Below, piece by piece: positions 52,797 to 62,481 of a stretch of DNA of 64,000 nucleotides. The notes beneath the pieces were generated by a model. It saw only the letters and a list, made by a program, of their open reading frames with translations. It was not told the DNA's origin and made no database searches. Source of the stretch: Schinkia azotoformans LMG 9581 (GTDB taxonomy: Bacteria; Bacillota; Bacilli; Bacillales; Bacillaceae_J); NCBI RefSeq assembly GCF_000307855.1, contig NZ_AJLR01000116.1:36884-100883 (forward strand), written 5' to 3'. Numbering within the stretch: position 1 is the stretch's first letter; the number at the start of each line of letters is the position of its first letter. Position numbers and translations under genes: made by a program.

Positions 52797-54050
52797 TTAT
52801 TTTTTTACACAACAAGCAGATAGTAGAGGGACTTGAATTAAATCATTTTCATCTTCATGATTCATAAACTGAAAATGATAGGAATGATTTTCTTTGATAT
52901 CAACAATTTCAAGACCTGCCGCCTTAATCCATTTTCGTAACTGACTTACTTTAAAACCAGACCAGAAATCATGGGCTTCCTTGAACAACCAGTTTTTATT
53001 TGTAAACACAAGATCCGCGATAATGAGTTTCCCTCCAGGAACCAAAGTCTTAGCAATATTTGTTAATGCTGTTTGCGGGTTAAAAATATGATGAAGCACC
53101 ATACAACAAAAGCCAATATCAATGGATTCCTGTATTTTGTTCATTTCTTCACATACATCCGCATACAAGGGATAAATATTCCCCTGGCCCCGTTTGCATA
53201 CTGATCCTGCTAATTTGTTTAACATTTCCCTTGAATTATCAACTGCATATACTGTTGAAACTTTAGGACTGAGCTTTTTAGTAAGAGTCCCTGTTCCACA
53301 TCCAAAATCAGCAGCTATCATCCTTTTATTTAAAAGAACAAACGAGAGTAAATAATCCTCCAATTCCTTCGGATACCATTTTTGTCTATAAGGGTCAAAG
53401 TTCTGGTTGAAACCATTAAAGAAGTCTTTTGTCTTCAATGAAATTTTCGCTTCTATATTAGAAGGAAAGTCCGTAATATCAAACCATGTAAGCAGCATTT
53501 TCAATTCATATCCTGTTAATGGCAACTTTAAAACATCTGGGTTTGACTCTTTCAATACTTGCTCAAGAAGTGCCCTTCTTGCCCTCCTAATAAGAGAACT
53601 AAATGCTTCTTCGGAGATTCCCAAAAGATTTGCACTTTCTTTGTAGCTAAATTGTTGAATATCAAAGAGGTACAAGGCTTGTTGATGACTTTTTTTTAAC
53701 TTTTTTAACATATTAAAAAGAAAGTTCTTAAGTTCTTCCGAAAAAATTTTTCTCTCTATCGTTTCATCTAAAAAGTGAATACTAGAATGGAAAAATTCCC
53801 GTTTCACACTTTCCTCCTTAGTTTTTTGGGATTTTCTCCAATAATCGATGCAATGGTTGCGAGCCACTTTCAAAAGCCAAACCTTTGTTTGTTCGCCTTT
53901 TAAATTTTTCATTAATTCTTTATTTTCACAGACTTTAACAAAAATGTCTTGGACAATTTCCTCTGTTAAATCAGGGTCTTTCATCCTATTCTGTACATAT
54001 AGGAATAGTTCCTTATAAAAATTAGAATAAAGTACATCAATTTGTGTCAT
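52797..54050 (-). CDS. ECF sigma factor fused to a SAM-dependent methyltransferase
   Basis: 417 residues. Residues 1-170 form an ECF sigma factor: region 2 YSNFYKELFLYVQNRM and LTEEIVQDIFVKVCEN with VWLLKVARNHCIDYWRKS, and region 4 KKSHQQALYLFDIQQFSYKE then SANLLGISEEAFSSLIRRAR. After a linker, residues from about 230 are a class I methyltransferase: motif I AADFGCGTGTLT, VYAVDNSREML, CCMVLHHIFNP and VPGGKLIIADLVF; it ends LLSACCVKK. No sequence break separates the halves. Start ATG at 54050 after GGAGAG. It lies 36 nt upstream of the molybdoenzyme gene on the same strand, so it is presumably the first gene of that operon. Confidence 0.85.
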   Translation of the reverse strand: MTQIDVLYSNFYKELFLYVQNRMKDPDLTEEIVQDIFVKVCENKELMKNLKGEQTKVWLLKVARNHCIDYWRKSQKTKEESVKREFFHSSIHFLDETIERKIFSEELKNFLFNMLKKLKKSHQQALYLFDIQQFSYKESANLLGISEEAFSSLIRRARRALLEQVLKESNPDVLKLPLTGYELKMLLTWFDITDFPSNIEAKISLKTKDFFNGFNQNFDPYRQKWYPKELEDYLLSFVLLNKRMIAADFGCGTGTLTKKLSPKVSTVYAVDNSREMLNKLAGSVCKRGQGNIYPLYADVCEEMNKIQESIDIGFCCMVLHHIFNPQTALTNIAKTLVPGGKLIIADLVFTNKNWLFKEAHDFWSGFKVSQLRKWIKAAGLEIVDIKENHSYHFQFMNHEDENDLIQVPLLSACCVKK

Positions 54051-54390
54051 ATTACATACACTCTCCATATGGAAAAAGCTTATCGATCGATCTATTTTTA
54101 TATTAAAATACCTATCTACAATTTGAAATTGCAATTGGAGAGGGTTCATATATTGTTAAAATACATGTGACAAATTAAAGAAATTATCCTGCCATTCGAC
54201 GGAAAAAAGAATCCGAATCGTTACATATAGCGCGGGAAGGGTTAGGGGCACGGTTTGAAGTTACGGATAAAAAACATTCAGAATGTACTGGACGCCAGAC
54301 GATAATTATTAACTATTTCTATTATTCTTTTTGCAAGTTACAATAGAAGTAGTTGGATCAATTGGATAATCAAGGGAGGATTCCGAGAGA

Positions 54391-56541
54391 ATGCCCATTC
54401 GTATAAAACTTATCATCATGTCCTTACTATTTCTAGCAGTACCGAGCCTATTAATTGGAATTATTGGTTATCAATCTTCTAGAAATAGTTTAAAAACTCT
54501 TGGGGCTGAAAGCCTACAAACCGATGTACGGATGACTATTGAAATGATTGAAGCATTAGATAAACAAGTAAAAACAGGAAAGGTTTTATTGGAGGATGCC
54601 CAGGAACAAGTCAAAGAAGCAATTTTGGGAAAAAAAGATGCGAACGGGAATCGCCCTATCAATCCACGCCTGAACTTAGGAAAACACGGCTTTATATTTA
54701 TTATAAATTCAGCAGGGGTTGAACTTGCACACCCAAACTTTGAAGGAATGGATGTATGGGAAATAAAGACAACGGACGGTGTTTATTCAACCAAAGAAGT
54801 CGTAAGGGCTGCCAACAACGGTGGAGGGTTTGTCACCTATGAATGGCCCTTGCCAGATAATCCTAATGTACATATCCCCAAAATCACCTATGCGGAAAAG
54901 GATCCAAATTGGGATTGGATTGTATGTGCCGGGGCGTATTTACCCGACTTTAACGCCGGAGCGAATCGTGTACTATATATATTGTTGTTTACCCTAGGAA
55001 TCTCACTACTTGCTGGTGTAATTGTCATTCTGTGGTTTTCAAAAAAAATGACGAAACCCATTATCCAAGTAGCAGAACAGGTAAAGTTAATTGCCCGTGG
55101 AGACTATACACAAGAGCCGATTGAAATAACAAGCAAGGATGAAATTGGTGAATTGGTATTAAATTTTAATATAATGAAAGAGAATCAAAAAAAGGCTATT
55201 TTAAAACAGAAAGAATATCAAGAAAGAATTGAATACATGGCGTTCCACGATGATTTAACAAAACTACCTAATCTTCGTTACATAAAAGAAAAACTGACAC
55301 AGGAAATGCAAAGTCACAAACCATTTACACTTCTGATTCTTGATGTCGATCGATTTAAACAAAGCAACGAAGCTCTTGGGCACTCCATCGCTGATTTAAT
55401 CCTAAAATCGGTTGCAGACAGACTAAAAGAACAATTTCCATCCCATGTATTTGTTGGACGTCTTACAGGGGATGAATTTGCAATTATTTACCCTGGCTTG
55501 AATCAAGAAGACGAGTGGATCTCGGTGTGCAAACAAATACAAAGTCGAATTAACGAACCTTTGCAGGTTAAGAATCTTCTCCTAAACGTGTCTGTAACTA
55601 TAGGTAGTGTTGTTTATAATAACAATAAAATTGAGGTGGACGAGTTTTTAAAACACGCGAACATGGCGCTTATGGAAGCACAACAACAACAGGTTCCTTT
55701 TCAAATGTACCAACCATCTATGGATGGCAAAGCATTCGACCGTCTTGTTTTGGAAAACCATTTGCATCATGCTTTGCAAAGAAATGAACTTCGTCTGGTC
55801 TATCAACCCCAGGTAGATATTGGAACCGGTCAAATACAAGGAGTAGAAGCGTTGCTTCGTTGGCACCATCCAAGCTACGGTTTCATTTCTCCAGCCGAAT
55901 TTATCCCCATCGCCGAAAATACTGGACTTATTATCCCAATTGGAGAATGGGTGCTTCGGACAGCATGCAGACAAATAAAAGAGTGGCACGATCAAGGGCT
56001 TTCATTCCTTCAAATTGCCGTGAACCTGTCCTCTCGCCAATTTTATTCGCAAGACTTAATCGAAACGGTGAAAGGAATTCTTCTAGAAACAGGATTACCA
56101 CCCGGGGATTTGGAGCTTGAGATTACAGAAAGCATGATGATGAATATGGAACACGCATCAAAAACCTTACAAGATCTCAAACATTTAGGATGTAAAATTG
56201 CCATAGATGATTTTGGAACAGGGTATTCTTCCCTTAATTACCTAAAACATCTGCCGATTCACCGCCTGAAAATAGACCAATCGTTTATCAGGGATCTTGC
56301 AGAAAACGAACAGGATGATACGATTGTATCCACTATTATTTCGATGGCGCAACATTTACAGCTTGATGTAATTGCGGAAGGAGTAGAAACGCCAGAACAA
56401 ATGGACATTTTACGAAAGAAACAGTGTACTCATGTGCAGGGATATCTCTATAGTCCACCCCTAGCACCTGAGAATTTCCTTCAACAATGGGACCAACTGC
56501 TGCAAAAAGCGAACACTCTAGCATCTGAACTAAATGAATAA
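54391..56541 (+). CDS. Cache-HAMP-GGDEF-EAL signalling protein
   Basis: 716 residues: transmembrane helix, extracellular sCache_2-type sensor (about 30-190, with GFIFIINSAGVELAHPN), second helix, HAMP (about 215-265), GGDEF domain with degenerate signature LTGDEFA in place of GGDEF, and EAL domain with EALLRWHHP, ITESMMMN, IAIDDFGTGYSSL and EGVE. The EAL motifs look complete, so c-di-GMP hydrolysis is the likely output with the GGDEF part regulatory. Start ATG behind GGGAGGA. Confidence 0.92.
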   Translation: MPIRIKLIIMSLLFLAVPSLLIGIIGYQSSRNSLKTLGAESLQTDVRMTIEMIEALDKQVKTGKVLLEDAQEQVKEAILGKKDANGNRPINPRLNLGKHGFIFIINSAGVELAHPNFEGMDVWEIKTTDGVYSTKEVVRAANNGGGFVTYEWPLPDNPNVHIPKITYAEKDPNWDWIVCAGAYLPDFNAGANRVLYILLFTLGISLLAGVIVILWFSKKMTKPIIQVAEQVKLIARGDYTQEPIEITSKDEIGELVLNFNIMKENQKKAILKQKEYQERIEYMAFHDDLTKLPNLRYIKEKLTQEMQSHKPFTLLILDVDRFKQSNEALGHSIADLILKSVADRLKEQFPSHVFVGRLTGDEFAIIYPGLNQEDEWISVCKQIQSRINEPLQVKNLLLNVSVTIGSVVYNNNKIEVDEFLKHANMALMEAQQQQVPFQMYQPSMDGKAFDRLVLENHLHHALQRNELRLVYQPQVDIGTGQIQGVEALLRWHHPSYGFISPAEFIPIAENTGLIIPIGEWVLRTACRQIKEWHDQGLSFLQIAVNLSSRQFYSQDLIETVKGILLETGLPPGDLELEITESMMMNMEHASKTLQDLKHLGCKIAIDDFGTGYSSLNYLKHLPIHRLKIDQSFIRDLAENEQDDTIVSTIISMAQHLQLDVIAEGVETPEQMDILRKKQCTHVQGYLYSPPLAPENFLQQWDQLLQKANTLASELNE

Positions 56542-56581
56542 AAAAATGATGACACTCATTCGATTTGTTGTGAGTGTCATC
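56542..56581 (-). terminator. Terminator of the class A PBP gene
   Basis: GATGACACTCA / TGAGTGTCATC stem; on the minus strand followed by ATTTTTTTATTC. It lies between convergent genes and immediately after the GGDEF-EAL stop. Confidence 0.88.
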
Positions 56582-56601
56582 AGCCCTTGCTTCAAATCGT
56601 T

Positions 56602-58788
56602 CTAATCCTCATGCTTATGTTTTCCCTTCCCTTTGTCTCTTTTTTCTTTCCACTCTTTTTCTTTCAATTCTTTTTCTTTCAATTCTTTTTCTCTATATTT
56701 CCATTTTATTTTTCCATTTTCAGACCAATTTTTGTCTTTGTTAATACTCGGTATTATTGGTATTTCTGCCGAACTGACACCTTTTATATAAAGTTCATTA
56801 TTCACTTTATAAACACTATCGGGTTGCTGGAAAGTGGATGCGTCTGTTCCAAAAGTTTGCATCATCGCTTTGAACATATAGTGTGCAATTTTCGTTGTAT
56901 TACCGGTCATATAGTTACCCTGACCGTTCTCAGTGTAGCCGGTCCAGACTGCCATTGTATACTGCGGTGTATATCCAACAAACCAGCTATCATTGGTTGC
57001 ATTATCCGGGTATCCAAATTGAGCCGCTGTTTTTTCATCAAAGTTTGTTGTCCCAGTTTTTCCAGCGATATCAAGCCCCGGTACTTTCACAAGTTTACCT
57101 GTTCCATCATTTACAACCGTACGCAGCATATCTGTCACCATATAGGCAGTATAATCCGCCATCACCTGCTTGGGCTTCTCCTCATTAAAATTAACAACCT
57201 TTCCATCAGGAAATACGACTTTTTGAACAAAGTGCGGTTTTCTGTATTGCCCACCATTTCCAAAAGCACTGTAAGCTCCTGCCATTTCCAATGGGCTCAC
57301 GGTATTACTTCCAATTGCGTAGGATTCATAAACTTTATCATTTTTAAAAGTTATGCCTAGTTGTTCTGCGAAAGTCTTTGCTTTCTCCTCCCCTACCGCC
57401 CTTAATGTGAGCAGTGCCGGAATGTTGTAAGAGTTTTGCAGGGCTTTTCGTATAGTCATGATTCCATGATATTGACGATCCCAATTCGAAATTGGTTCAC
57501 CTGTTGAATACGTCGTTTTTTGATCATCGATTAAATGTCCAGTTGACCATTTCAAATGTTCGAAGGCAGGACCATAATCAAAAATCGGTTTAAATACCGA
57601 ACCCGGTTGGCGTTTCATTTCGATTGCAAAATTATGCCCTAGAAATTCCGCCTTATAGTCGTTTCTTCCGCTACCAATTGCTCTAACTTCACCCGTTGTA
57701 GTGTCCAAAAAAACGAAGGCTCCCTGAAAGTTTGAATTTGGATAGGCAATAATCTCATCCGTGTTCAACATTTTTTCAGCATATTCCTGCGCTTTAGGAT
57801 CCAAGGTTGTATAAATAGATAACCCATCCGTGCTAATGTCAACTTCTCTCAATTTACTCATTACCTCTTTTGCAACTGCATCTAAAAATGCTTCATAAGG
57901 CATACTTTGTTGATTATTCTTGGATACAAGGCCATCCGTAACTGGAACTTTAGACGCTTCTTCCATTTGGTTCTCTGATATATAACCTTCCCGAAGCATT
58001 GACCGTAAGACAATATTACGGCGCTGGGTAGCTGCCTCGATGTTTTCCAGTTTAGTAGGATCATAATTATTCGGACTCTGGGGCAATCCGGCTATCATGG
58101 CCGCTTGTGCCAACGTCATTTTATTTAAATCCTTTTCTTCAATTCCATAATAGTTCTTTGCTGCTGCTGCCACCCCATAAGAGCGGTTACCCAAGTATAT
58201 TTTATTTAGATACATCATTAAAATATCCTGTTTCGAATACTCCTTTTCCAACTGATTGGCCAAATCCCATTCTTGTACCTTTCGCTTCAACGTTTTTTCT
58301 GGCGTCAAAAAAGAGTTTTTGATTACTTGTTGGGTAATCGTACTGCCCCCTTGAGAGCCGAAATCGCCGGTAACGTTCACAAAAATCGCCTTAGCAGTTC
58401 TTTTTATGTCGATACCTTGATGCTCGTAAAATCTAGAATCCTCCGTCGCAATAAACGCTTGTTCCAACACTTTTGGAATTTGATCATACGTAATTTTTGT
58501 TCGCTTTTCTTTCCCATACTCATAAATGAAGTTTCCGTTTACATCGTAGAATTTCGTTGAAAGAGGGTCTATTAGTTTAGAAGCGTCTAAATTTGGGACA
58601 TCCTTTATCATGGAGGCGAATGTTAGAGCCCCTGCACCAGTTGATACAATTCCTAGAACAAGACAGACAATGAGCACTTTTTTCATTAAGGACTGTATTT
58701 TAGGCGTTTTTTTATTAGTATTTTGCTGCGCTTGTTTAATTTTTTCGGCTTGCATTCGTTCTTGACGAGATTTGTATTCTTCTGACAT
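56602..58788 (-). CDS. Class A penicillin-binding protein (transglycosylase/transpeptidase)
   Basis: 728 residues. Short cytoplasmic start, one membrane anchor (MKKVLIVCLVLGIVSTGAGA), glycosyltransferase 51 domain with ATEDSRFYEHQGID, GGSTITQQVIKN and RKVQEWDLANQLEKEYSK, then the transpeptidase with SxxK in PGSVFKPIFD, SxN in QNSYNIPA-region and KTG in IAGKTGTTNF. It ends in a highly charged KEKE-type tail. Length is similar to B. subtilis PbpF. It polymerises and cross-links peptidoglycan. Confidence 0.93.
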   Translation of the reverse strand: MSEEYKSRQERMQAEKIKQAQQNTNKKTPKIQSLMKKVLIVCLVLGIVSTGAGALTFASMIKDVPNLDASKLIDPLSTKFYDVNGNFIYEYGKEKRTKITYDQIPKVLEQAFIATEDSRFYEHQGIDIKRTAKAIFVNVTGDFGSQGGSTITQQVIKNSFLTPEKTLKRKVQEWDLANQLEKEYSKQDILMMYLNKIYLGNRSYGVAAAAKNYYGIEEKDLNKMTLAQAAMIAGLPQSPNNYDPTKLENIEAATQRRNIVLRSMLREGYISENQMEEASKVPVTDGLVSKNNQQSMPYEAFLDAVAKEVMSKLREVDISTDGLSIYTTLDPKAQEYAEKMLNTDEIIAYPNSNFQGAFVFLDTTTGEVRAIGSGRNDYKAEFLGHNFAIEMKRQPGSVFKPIFDYGPAFEHLKWSTGHLIDDQKTTYSTGEPISNWDRQYHGIMTIRKALQNSYNIPALLTLRAVGEEKAKTFAEQLGITFKNDKVYESYAIGSNTVSPLEMAGAYSAFGNGGQYRKPHFVQKVVFPDGKVVNFNEEKPKQVMADYTAYMVTDMLRTVVNDGTGKLVKVPGLDIAGKTGTTNFDEKTAAQFGYPDNATNDSWFVGYTPQYTMAVWTGYTENGQGNYMTGNTTKIAHYMFKAMMQTFGTDASTFQQPDSVYKVNNELYIKGVSSAEIPIIPSINKDKNWSENGKIKWKYREKELKEKELKEKEWKEKRDKGKGKHKHED
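56651..56695 (-). repeat. 15-bp tandem repeat in the PBP C-terminal tail
   Basis: Three 15-bp units, AATTCTTTTTCTTTC with variants, encode a repeated EKELK pentapeptide in the PBP tail. The repeat is in frame, so copy-number change would alter only tail length. Confidence 0.8.
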
Positions 58789-59011
58789 TCATGTTCTCTC
58801 CCATGGTTCGTTATTCAAAGGTGAATAGTAATTATGATAGAAAAGATATCATACTTAAAACCATTCGTAAGGAACATGAGTTTTTTGAGGTTTTTTTGTA
58901 AAATAACAGAATATTTTTTGTCATCATAGTTAATTTCACTTAAAATAGGAATTGATTACATACATTTGCAAAAAAGTACCTTGGAAAGAGCGGTGGTCCG
59001 ATAGCAGTTAT

Positions 59012-59037
59012 GGAGTCTACTTTTCTTTAGTAGACCC
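59012..59037 (-). terminator. Weak hairpin downstream of the small minus-strand gene
   Basis: GGAGTCTAC / GTAGACCCC with a TTTTCTTTA loop; no T-run on the minus strand. Confidence 0.4.
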
Positions 59038-59057
59038 CCAATAGATAAGGTATATAT

Positions 59058-59423
59058 TCACTTCTTAACTTTAACTAATTTCAGCAATTCCTCCAATGTA
59101 CTTCTTCTAAACCCATACAACTCCTTTATTGCCAATCCCATTGCAAGCCATAATGTTGTTCCCTCCGAATTGAATTCAAATGGTCCAATCGTTGAATCAA
59201 AAATGGGAAATAAATCAATTACTTGATCTGCTCGATACCGATAATTATACTCTTGAAGTGCATTCAAGGTTTTAACAAAATCCCTAAACTTCGGTTCCCA
59301 TAGCAACTGTTTTGTCGAAGATCGTAATCCTCCACCATCCGTACCATACACACAATCAAAAATTGCTGTCATTGTTTCTTCATCTAGATAAACCAAGCCT
59401 TTTTCGTTGACTCTAATGGACAT
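59058..59423 (-). CDS. Uncharacterised protein
   Basis: 121 residues, globular and mixed alpha/beta, beginning MSIRVNEKGLVYLDEETM and with FDSTIGPFEFNSEGTTLWLA then MGLAIKELYGF. Not recognised. Start ATG with a GGGGGG RBS. It is alone between the PBP gene and alkA. Confidence 0.65.
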   Translation of the reverse strand: MSIRVNEKGLVYLDEETMTAIFDCVYGTDGGGLRSSTKQLLWEPKFRDFVKTLNALQEYNYRYRADQVIDLFPIFDSTIGPFEFNSEGTTLWLAMGLAIKELYGFRRSTLEELLKLVKVKK

Positions 59424-59627
59424 AATAATGCCCCCCTACGTTATTTTAAGAATCAAAAAGCTCCCTTATGCGTAAATTTTACCATTTTGCAGACAGATAA
59501 TTAAATAAAAAAGTAAATGTAAAAGAAAAAAACAGTTGTTTGTTCTTCGATGTCTGCTGCAGGACCGAAAAATTCAAAATGGATACGGTCTGTTGGCACT
59601 CCCCATTCTTTCAAAGCACTATTCATT

Positions 59628-60497
59628 TCATTCGATACTTCGCCACAAATATAATGCCGCGTAGCTTAAATATGGCTCCCACCTATGTTTGTATTGTTCA
59701 ATTTCTTCCAATGTTGGTTTTCTATCAAGCCTATACAATTTCTTTAAAGCATTTTGAATACCTATATCCGTTGCTGGAAAAAGATTGGGTCTCCCGAGGG
59801 CAAACAAAAGGAAGTTTTGAATCGTCCAAGCGCCAATCCCACGAATTTTGATTAATTCATTGAAAATCTCTTCTTCCGATTTCCTTGCCAATGCCTCAAA
59901 CTCCAAATCCCTCTCAGCAACTGCTATTCCAATACCAATCACGTATTCTCCTTTTCTGCTGCTAAATTGCATGTCTCGTAATTGCTCAACCGTTATGTTC
60001 GCTACAATTTCCGGATTAGGGTAAAACCAAACACCATCAATTTCGTTACCAAATGTTTTAACAAAACGTTCTGTAAGAGTATGGGAAAAAGACAAATTTA
60101 ACTGCTGGTGAATAATGCACTTGACTAGACAGCTAAAAGGGTCAAAATCAAGCACCAGTGGTGTTCCGAAATGCTCTTGAAAAAGATCACGAAGATCTGT
60201 TTGTTGAAAATGGCGGTTGACCTGTTTTAAAGAAGTATTCCATTGGAAAATTTCAGATATCCTCTTAATTTGTGCTTCCTTTTGTTTTGAGTTATTTCCT
60301 GTTAGTTTAAAAACTGGCTTATTAACTGTACCAAGTCCCGTTACTTCTACTATATATTGATTTTTTTCTTCTATTAAAATAGGAACTTTAATCAACCGTT
60401 TTTGTAAATCTACTTGATTTAATGGATCTATTGCATGCCGCTCAATCACCCTATCGAATTGATATGGTCCTTCTATTTCAATTACTTCTTGCCACAT
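59628..60497 (-). CDS. DNA-3-methyladenine glycosylase II (AlkA/YfjP-like)
   Basis: 289 residues. HhH-GPD fold: helix-hairpin-helix LIKIRGIGAWTIQNFLLFAL followed by GRPNLFPATDIG, whose Asp is the catalytic residue. The N-terminal half is the AlkA-type beta domain, and FSCLVKCIIHQQLNLSFSHT is the usual start of the GPD domain. It removes alkylated purines from DNA. Start ATG at 60497; RBS modest. Probably monocistronic. Confidence 0.92.
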   Translation of the reverse strand: MWQEVIEIEGPYQFDRVIERHAIDPLNQVDLQKRLIKVPILIEEKNQYIVEVTGLGTVNKPVFKLTGNNSKQKEAQIKRISEIFQWNTSLKQVNRHFQQTDLRDLFQEHFGTPLVLDFDPFSCLVKCIIHQQLNLSFSHTLTERFVKTFGNEIDGVWFYPNPEIVANITVEQLRDMQFSSRKGEYVIGIGIAVAERDLEFEALARKSEEEIFNELIKIRGIGAWTIQNFLLFALGRPNLFPATDIGIQNALKKLYRLDRKPTLEEIEQYKHRWEPYLSYAALYLWRSIE

Positions 60498-60675
60498 CTA
60501 CTTTCATTCCTTTATGTAGTTTTCCAGTATTATAGCATTGATTTTCATTTGAATAAATTTCAGTAAAAGCTTCTTTGTAATTATTCGTATTTTGGGAATT
60601 TCCATACATTTTTTTAATATAATAGAATTTAATTCATATAAAGCCCGGATTCCAAATTGAAAAGGAGGAACAATC

Positions 60676-60768
60676 TTGAAAATCGAACAAGCTAAAGTTA
60701 ATGAACTAGGATTATCATCTATAAACTCTTGTTTGAGAATATTTATAATATTCTATTTTCTGTATTAA
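60676..60768 (+). CDS. Tiny ORF with strong RBS, perhaps a truncated gene start
   Basis: AAAGGAGGAACAATC precedes TTG and the frame MKIEQAKVNELGLSSINS then CLRIFIIFYFLY, 30 residues. The first part reads like the start of an ordinary enzyme gene and the rest like AT-rich noise, which suggests a decayed gene whose remainder has been lost. Confidence 0.3.
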   Translation: MKIEQAKVNELGLSSINSCLRIFIIFYFLY

Positions 60769-60810
60769 CGCATAAACAAGCAAAATTACCAGTGATTTCT
60801 AAGATTTTAG

Positions 60811-60864
60811 TTGACAAATTACTCTCTTTAAATAATAATAAATTTATAATTATAATAATTCTAA
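60811..60864 (+). promoter_or_regulatory. Second ahpF promoter with PerR box
   Basis: TTGACA 60811-60816, 16 nt, TAATAA 60833-60838, then after 11 nt TTATAATAATTCTAA (60850-60864), 14 of 15 matches to the PerR consensus. Same geometry as the ahpC and ahpF promoters at 3.1 and 3.9 kb. Confidence 0.82.
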
Positions 60865-60934
60865 ATAAGAAGTGAATAATATTTTAAAATTTATTAATTT
60901 AATTAACTCAAGGAAGTATAAGGAGTGAAAGACC

Positions 60935-62461
60935 ATGATTTTAGATAATGAAATTAAAGCGCAATTAGAGCAATATCTACAATTAATGGAAGGTGAAGTA
61001 CATATTAATTTGAGTGTTGGGGCCGATGATGTTTCACGCGACATGACAGCTTTAGTTGAAGAATTGGCTGCCATGTCTCCGAAAATACAGGTTGAGAAAA
61101 CAACATTAGATAGAACACCTAGTTTTAGTATCAATCGTATTGGTGAAAACACTGGAATTACATTTGCTGGGATTCCACTTGGACACGAATTTACCTCTTT
61201 GGTGCTTGCTTTATTACAAGTAAGTGGTAGAGCTCCAAAGGTGGATCAGAAATTAATCAATCAAATTAAAAACATTAAAGGGAACTATCGCTTTGAAACC
61301 TATGCTAGCTTAAGCTGCCACAACTGCCCGGATGTTGTACAAGCCTTTAATGTGATGAGTCTTTTAAATCCTAGTATTACGCATACAATGATTGATGGAG
61401 CAGCATTTAAAGAAGAAGTAGAAAGTAAAAATATTATGGCTGTACCAACCGTTCATTTAAATGGAGAATTCTTTAGCAGTGGCCGTATGTCATTAGAAGA
61501 AATTCTTGCAAAGCTCGGAAATACTCCGGATGCTTCTGAATTTGCTAATAAAGACCCATTTGATGTGCTTATCGTTGGTGGAGGCCCCGCAGGTGCCAGT
61601 GCAGCTGTTTATGCGGCACGAAAAGGAATTCGAACAGGAATTGTAGCCGACCGCTTTGGTGGTCAAATCTTGGACACACTTGGTATTGAAAACTTTATCA
61701 GTGTGAATTATACAGAGGGTCCTAAGCTTGCGGCAAGTCTTGAAGAACATGTGAAAGAATATGACGTTGACATTATGAACCTTCAGCGTGCTAGAAGAAT
61801 AGAAAAGAAAGATTTTATTGAAGTTGAACTGGAAAACGGTGCTGTTCTAAAGAGTAAAACAGTTATCCTCTCAACAGGTGCCCGCTGGCGCAATGCAGGT
61901 GTTCCTGGTGAGGAAGAGTTTAAAAACAAAGGTATTGCTTATTGTGCTCACTGCGATGGTCCATTGTTTGCAGGAAAACATGTAGCAGTAATTGGCGGGG
62001 GAAATTCAGGAGTTGAGGCAGCTATTGACCTAGCGGGAATTGTCAAACATGTAACCCTTTTAGCTAGATCCGTACTAAGAGCGGACCCCGTTCTACAAGA
62101 TCGTGTTATGAGTCTACCAAACGTAACCATCATCCAGAATGCTCAAATCAAAGAAATTACTGGCACTGATAAAGTTAACGGTATTACCTACATCAATTGT
62201 GAGACAAATGAAGAGGAGCATATCGAGTTGCACGGAGTATTTGTTCAAATAGGCCATGTTGCAAATACTGAATGGTTAGAGGGCACCGTCGAACTTAACA
62301 AACATGGTGAAATTATAATCGATAAAAATGGTGCAACGAATATTCCGGGGGTATTTGCAGCTGGAGACTGCACCGATACACCATATAAGCAAATTATTGT
62401 CTCAATGGGATCAGGCGCTATCGCAGCATTAGGGGCCTTTGATTATCTAATTAGACATTGA
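60935..62461 (+). CDS. Second alkyl hydroperoxide reductase subunit F (orphan paralogue)
   Basis: 508 residues, colinear with the AhpF at 4038-5567 and similar throughout. It keeps CHNC in the N-terminal domain, [20 protein letters not shown] and GVFAAGDC; the second redox pair is CAHC instead of CPHC. The region after the NADH motif differs most (LLARSVLRADPVLQDRV versus [17 protein letters not shown]). No ahpC adjoins it, but it has its own PerR promoter and terminator. Start ATG after AAGGAGTG. It could be a spare reductase for AhpC or serve another peroxiredoxin, such as the Sec-peroxiredoxin of this window. Confidence 0.95.
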   Translation: MILDNEIKAQLEQYLQLMEGEVHINLSVGADDVSRDMTALVEELAAMSPKIQVEKTTLDRTPSFSINRIGENTGITFAGIPLGHEFTSLVLALLQVSGRAPKVDQKLINQIKNIKGNYRFETYASLSCHNCPDVVQAFNVMSLLNPSITHTMIDGAAFKEEVESKNIMAVPTVHLNGEFFSSGRMSLEEILAKLGNTPDASEFANKDPFDVLIVGGGPAGASAAVYAARKGIRTGIVADRFGGQILDTLGIENFISVNYTEGPKLAASLEEHVKEYDVDIMNLQRARRIEKKDFIEVELENGAVLKSKTVILSTGARWRNAGVPGEEEFKNKGIAYCAHCDGPLFAGKHVAVIGGGNSGVEAAIDLAGIVKHVTLLARSVLRADPVLQDRVMSLPNVTIIQNAQIKEITGTDKVNGITYINCETNEEEHIELHGVFVQIGHVANTEWLEGTVELNKHGEIIIDKNGATNIPGVFAAGDCTDTPYKQIIVSMGSGAIAALGAFDYLIRH

Positions 62462-62481
62462 TAAAAAATATTTCTATTAAT

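Noticed and set aside
56587..57360. 257-residue plus-strand open frame opposite the PBP gene
   Set aside because: It is antisense to conserved PBP domains, low in complexity at its start and without RBS: a shadow frame.
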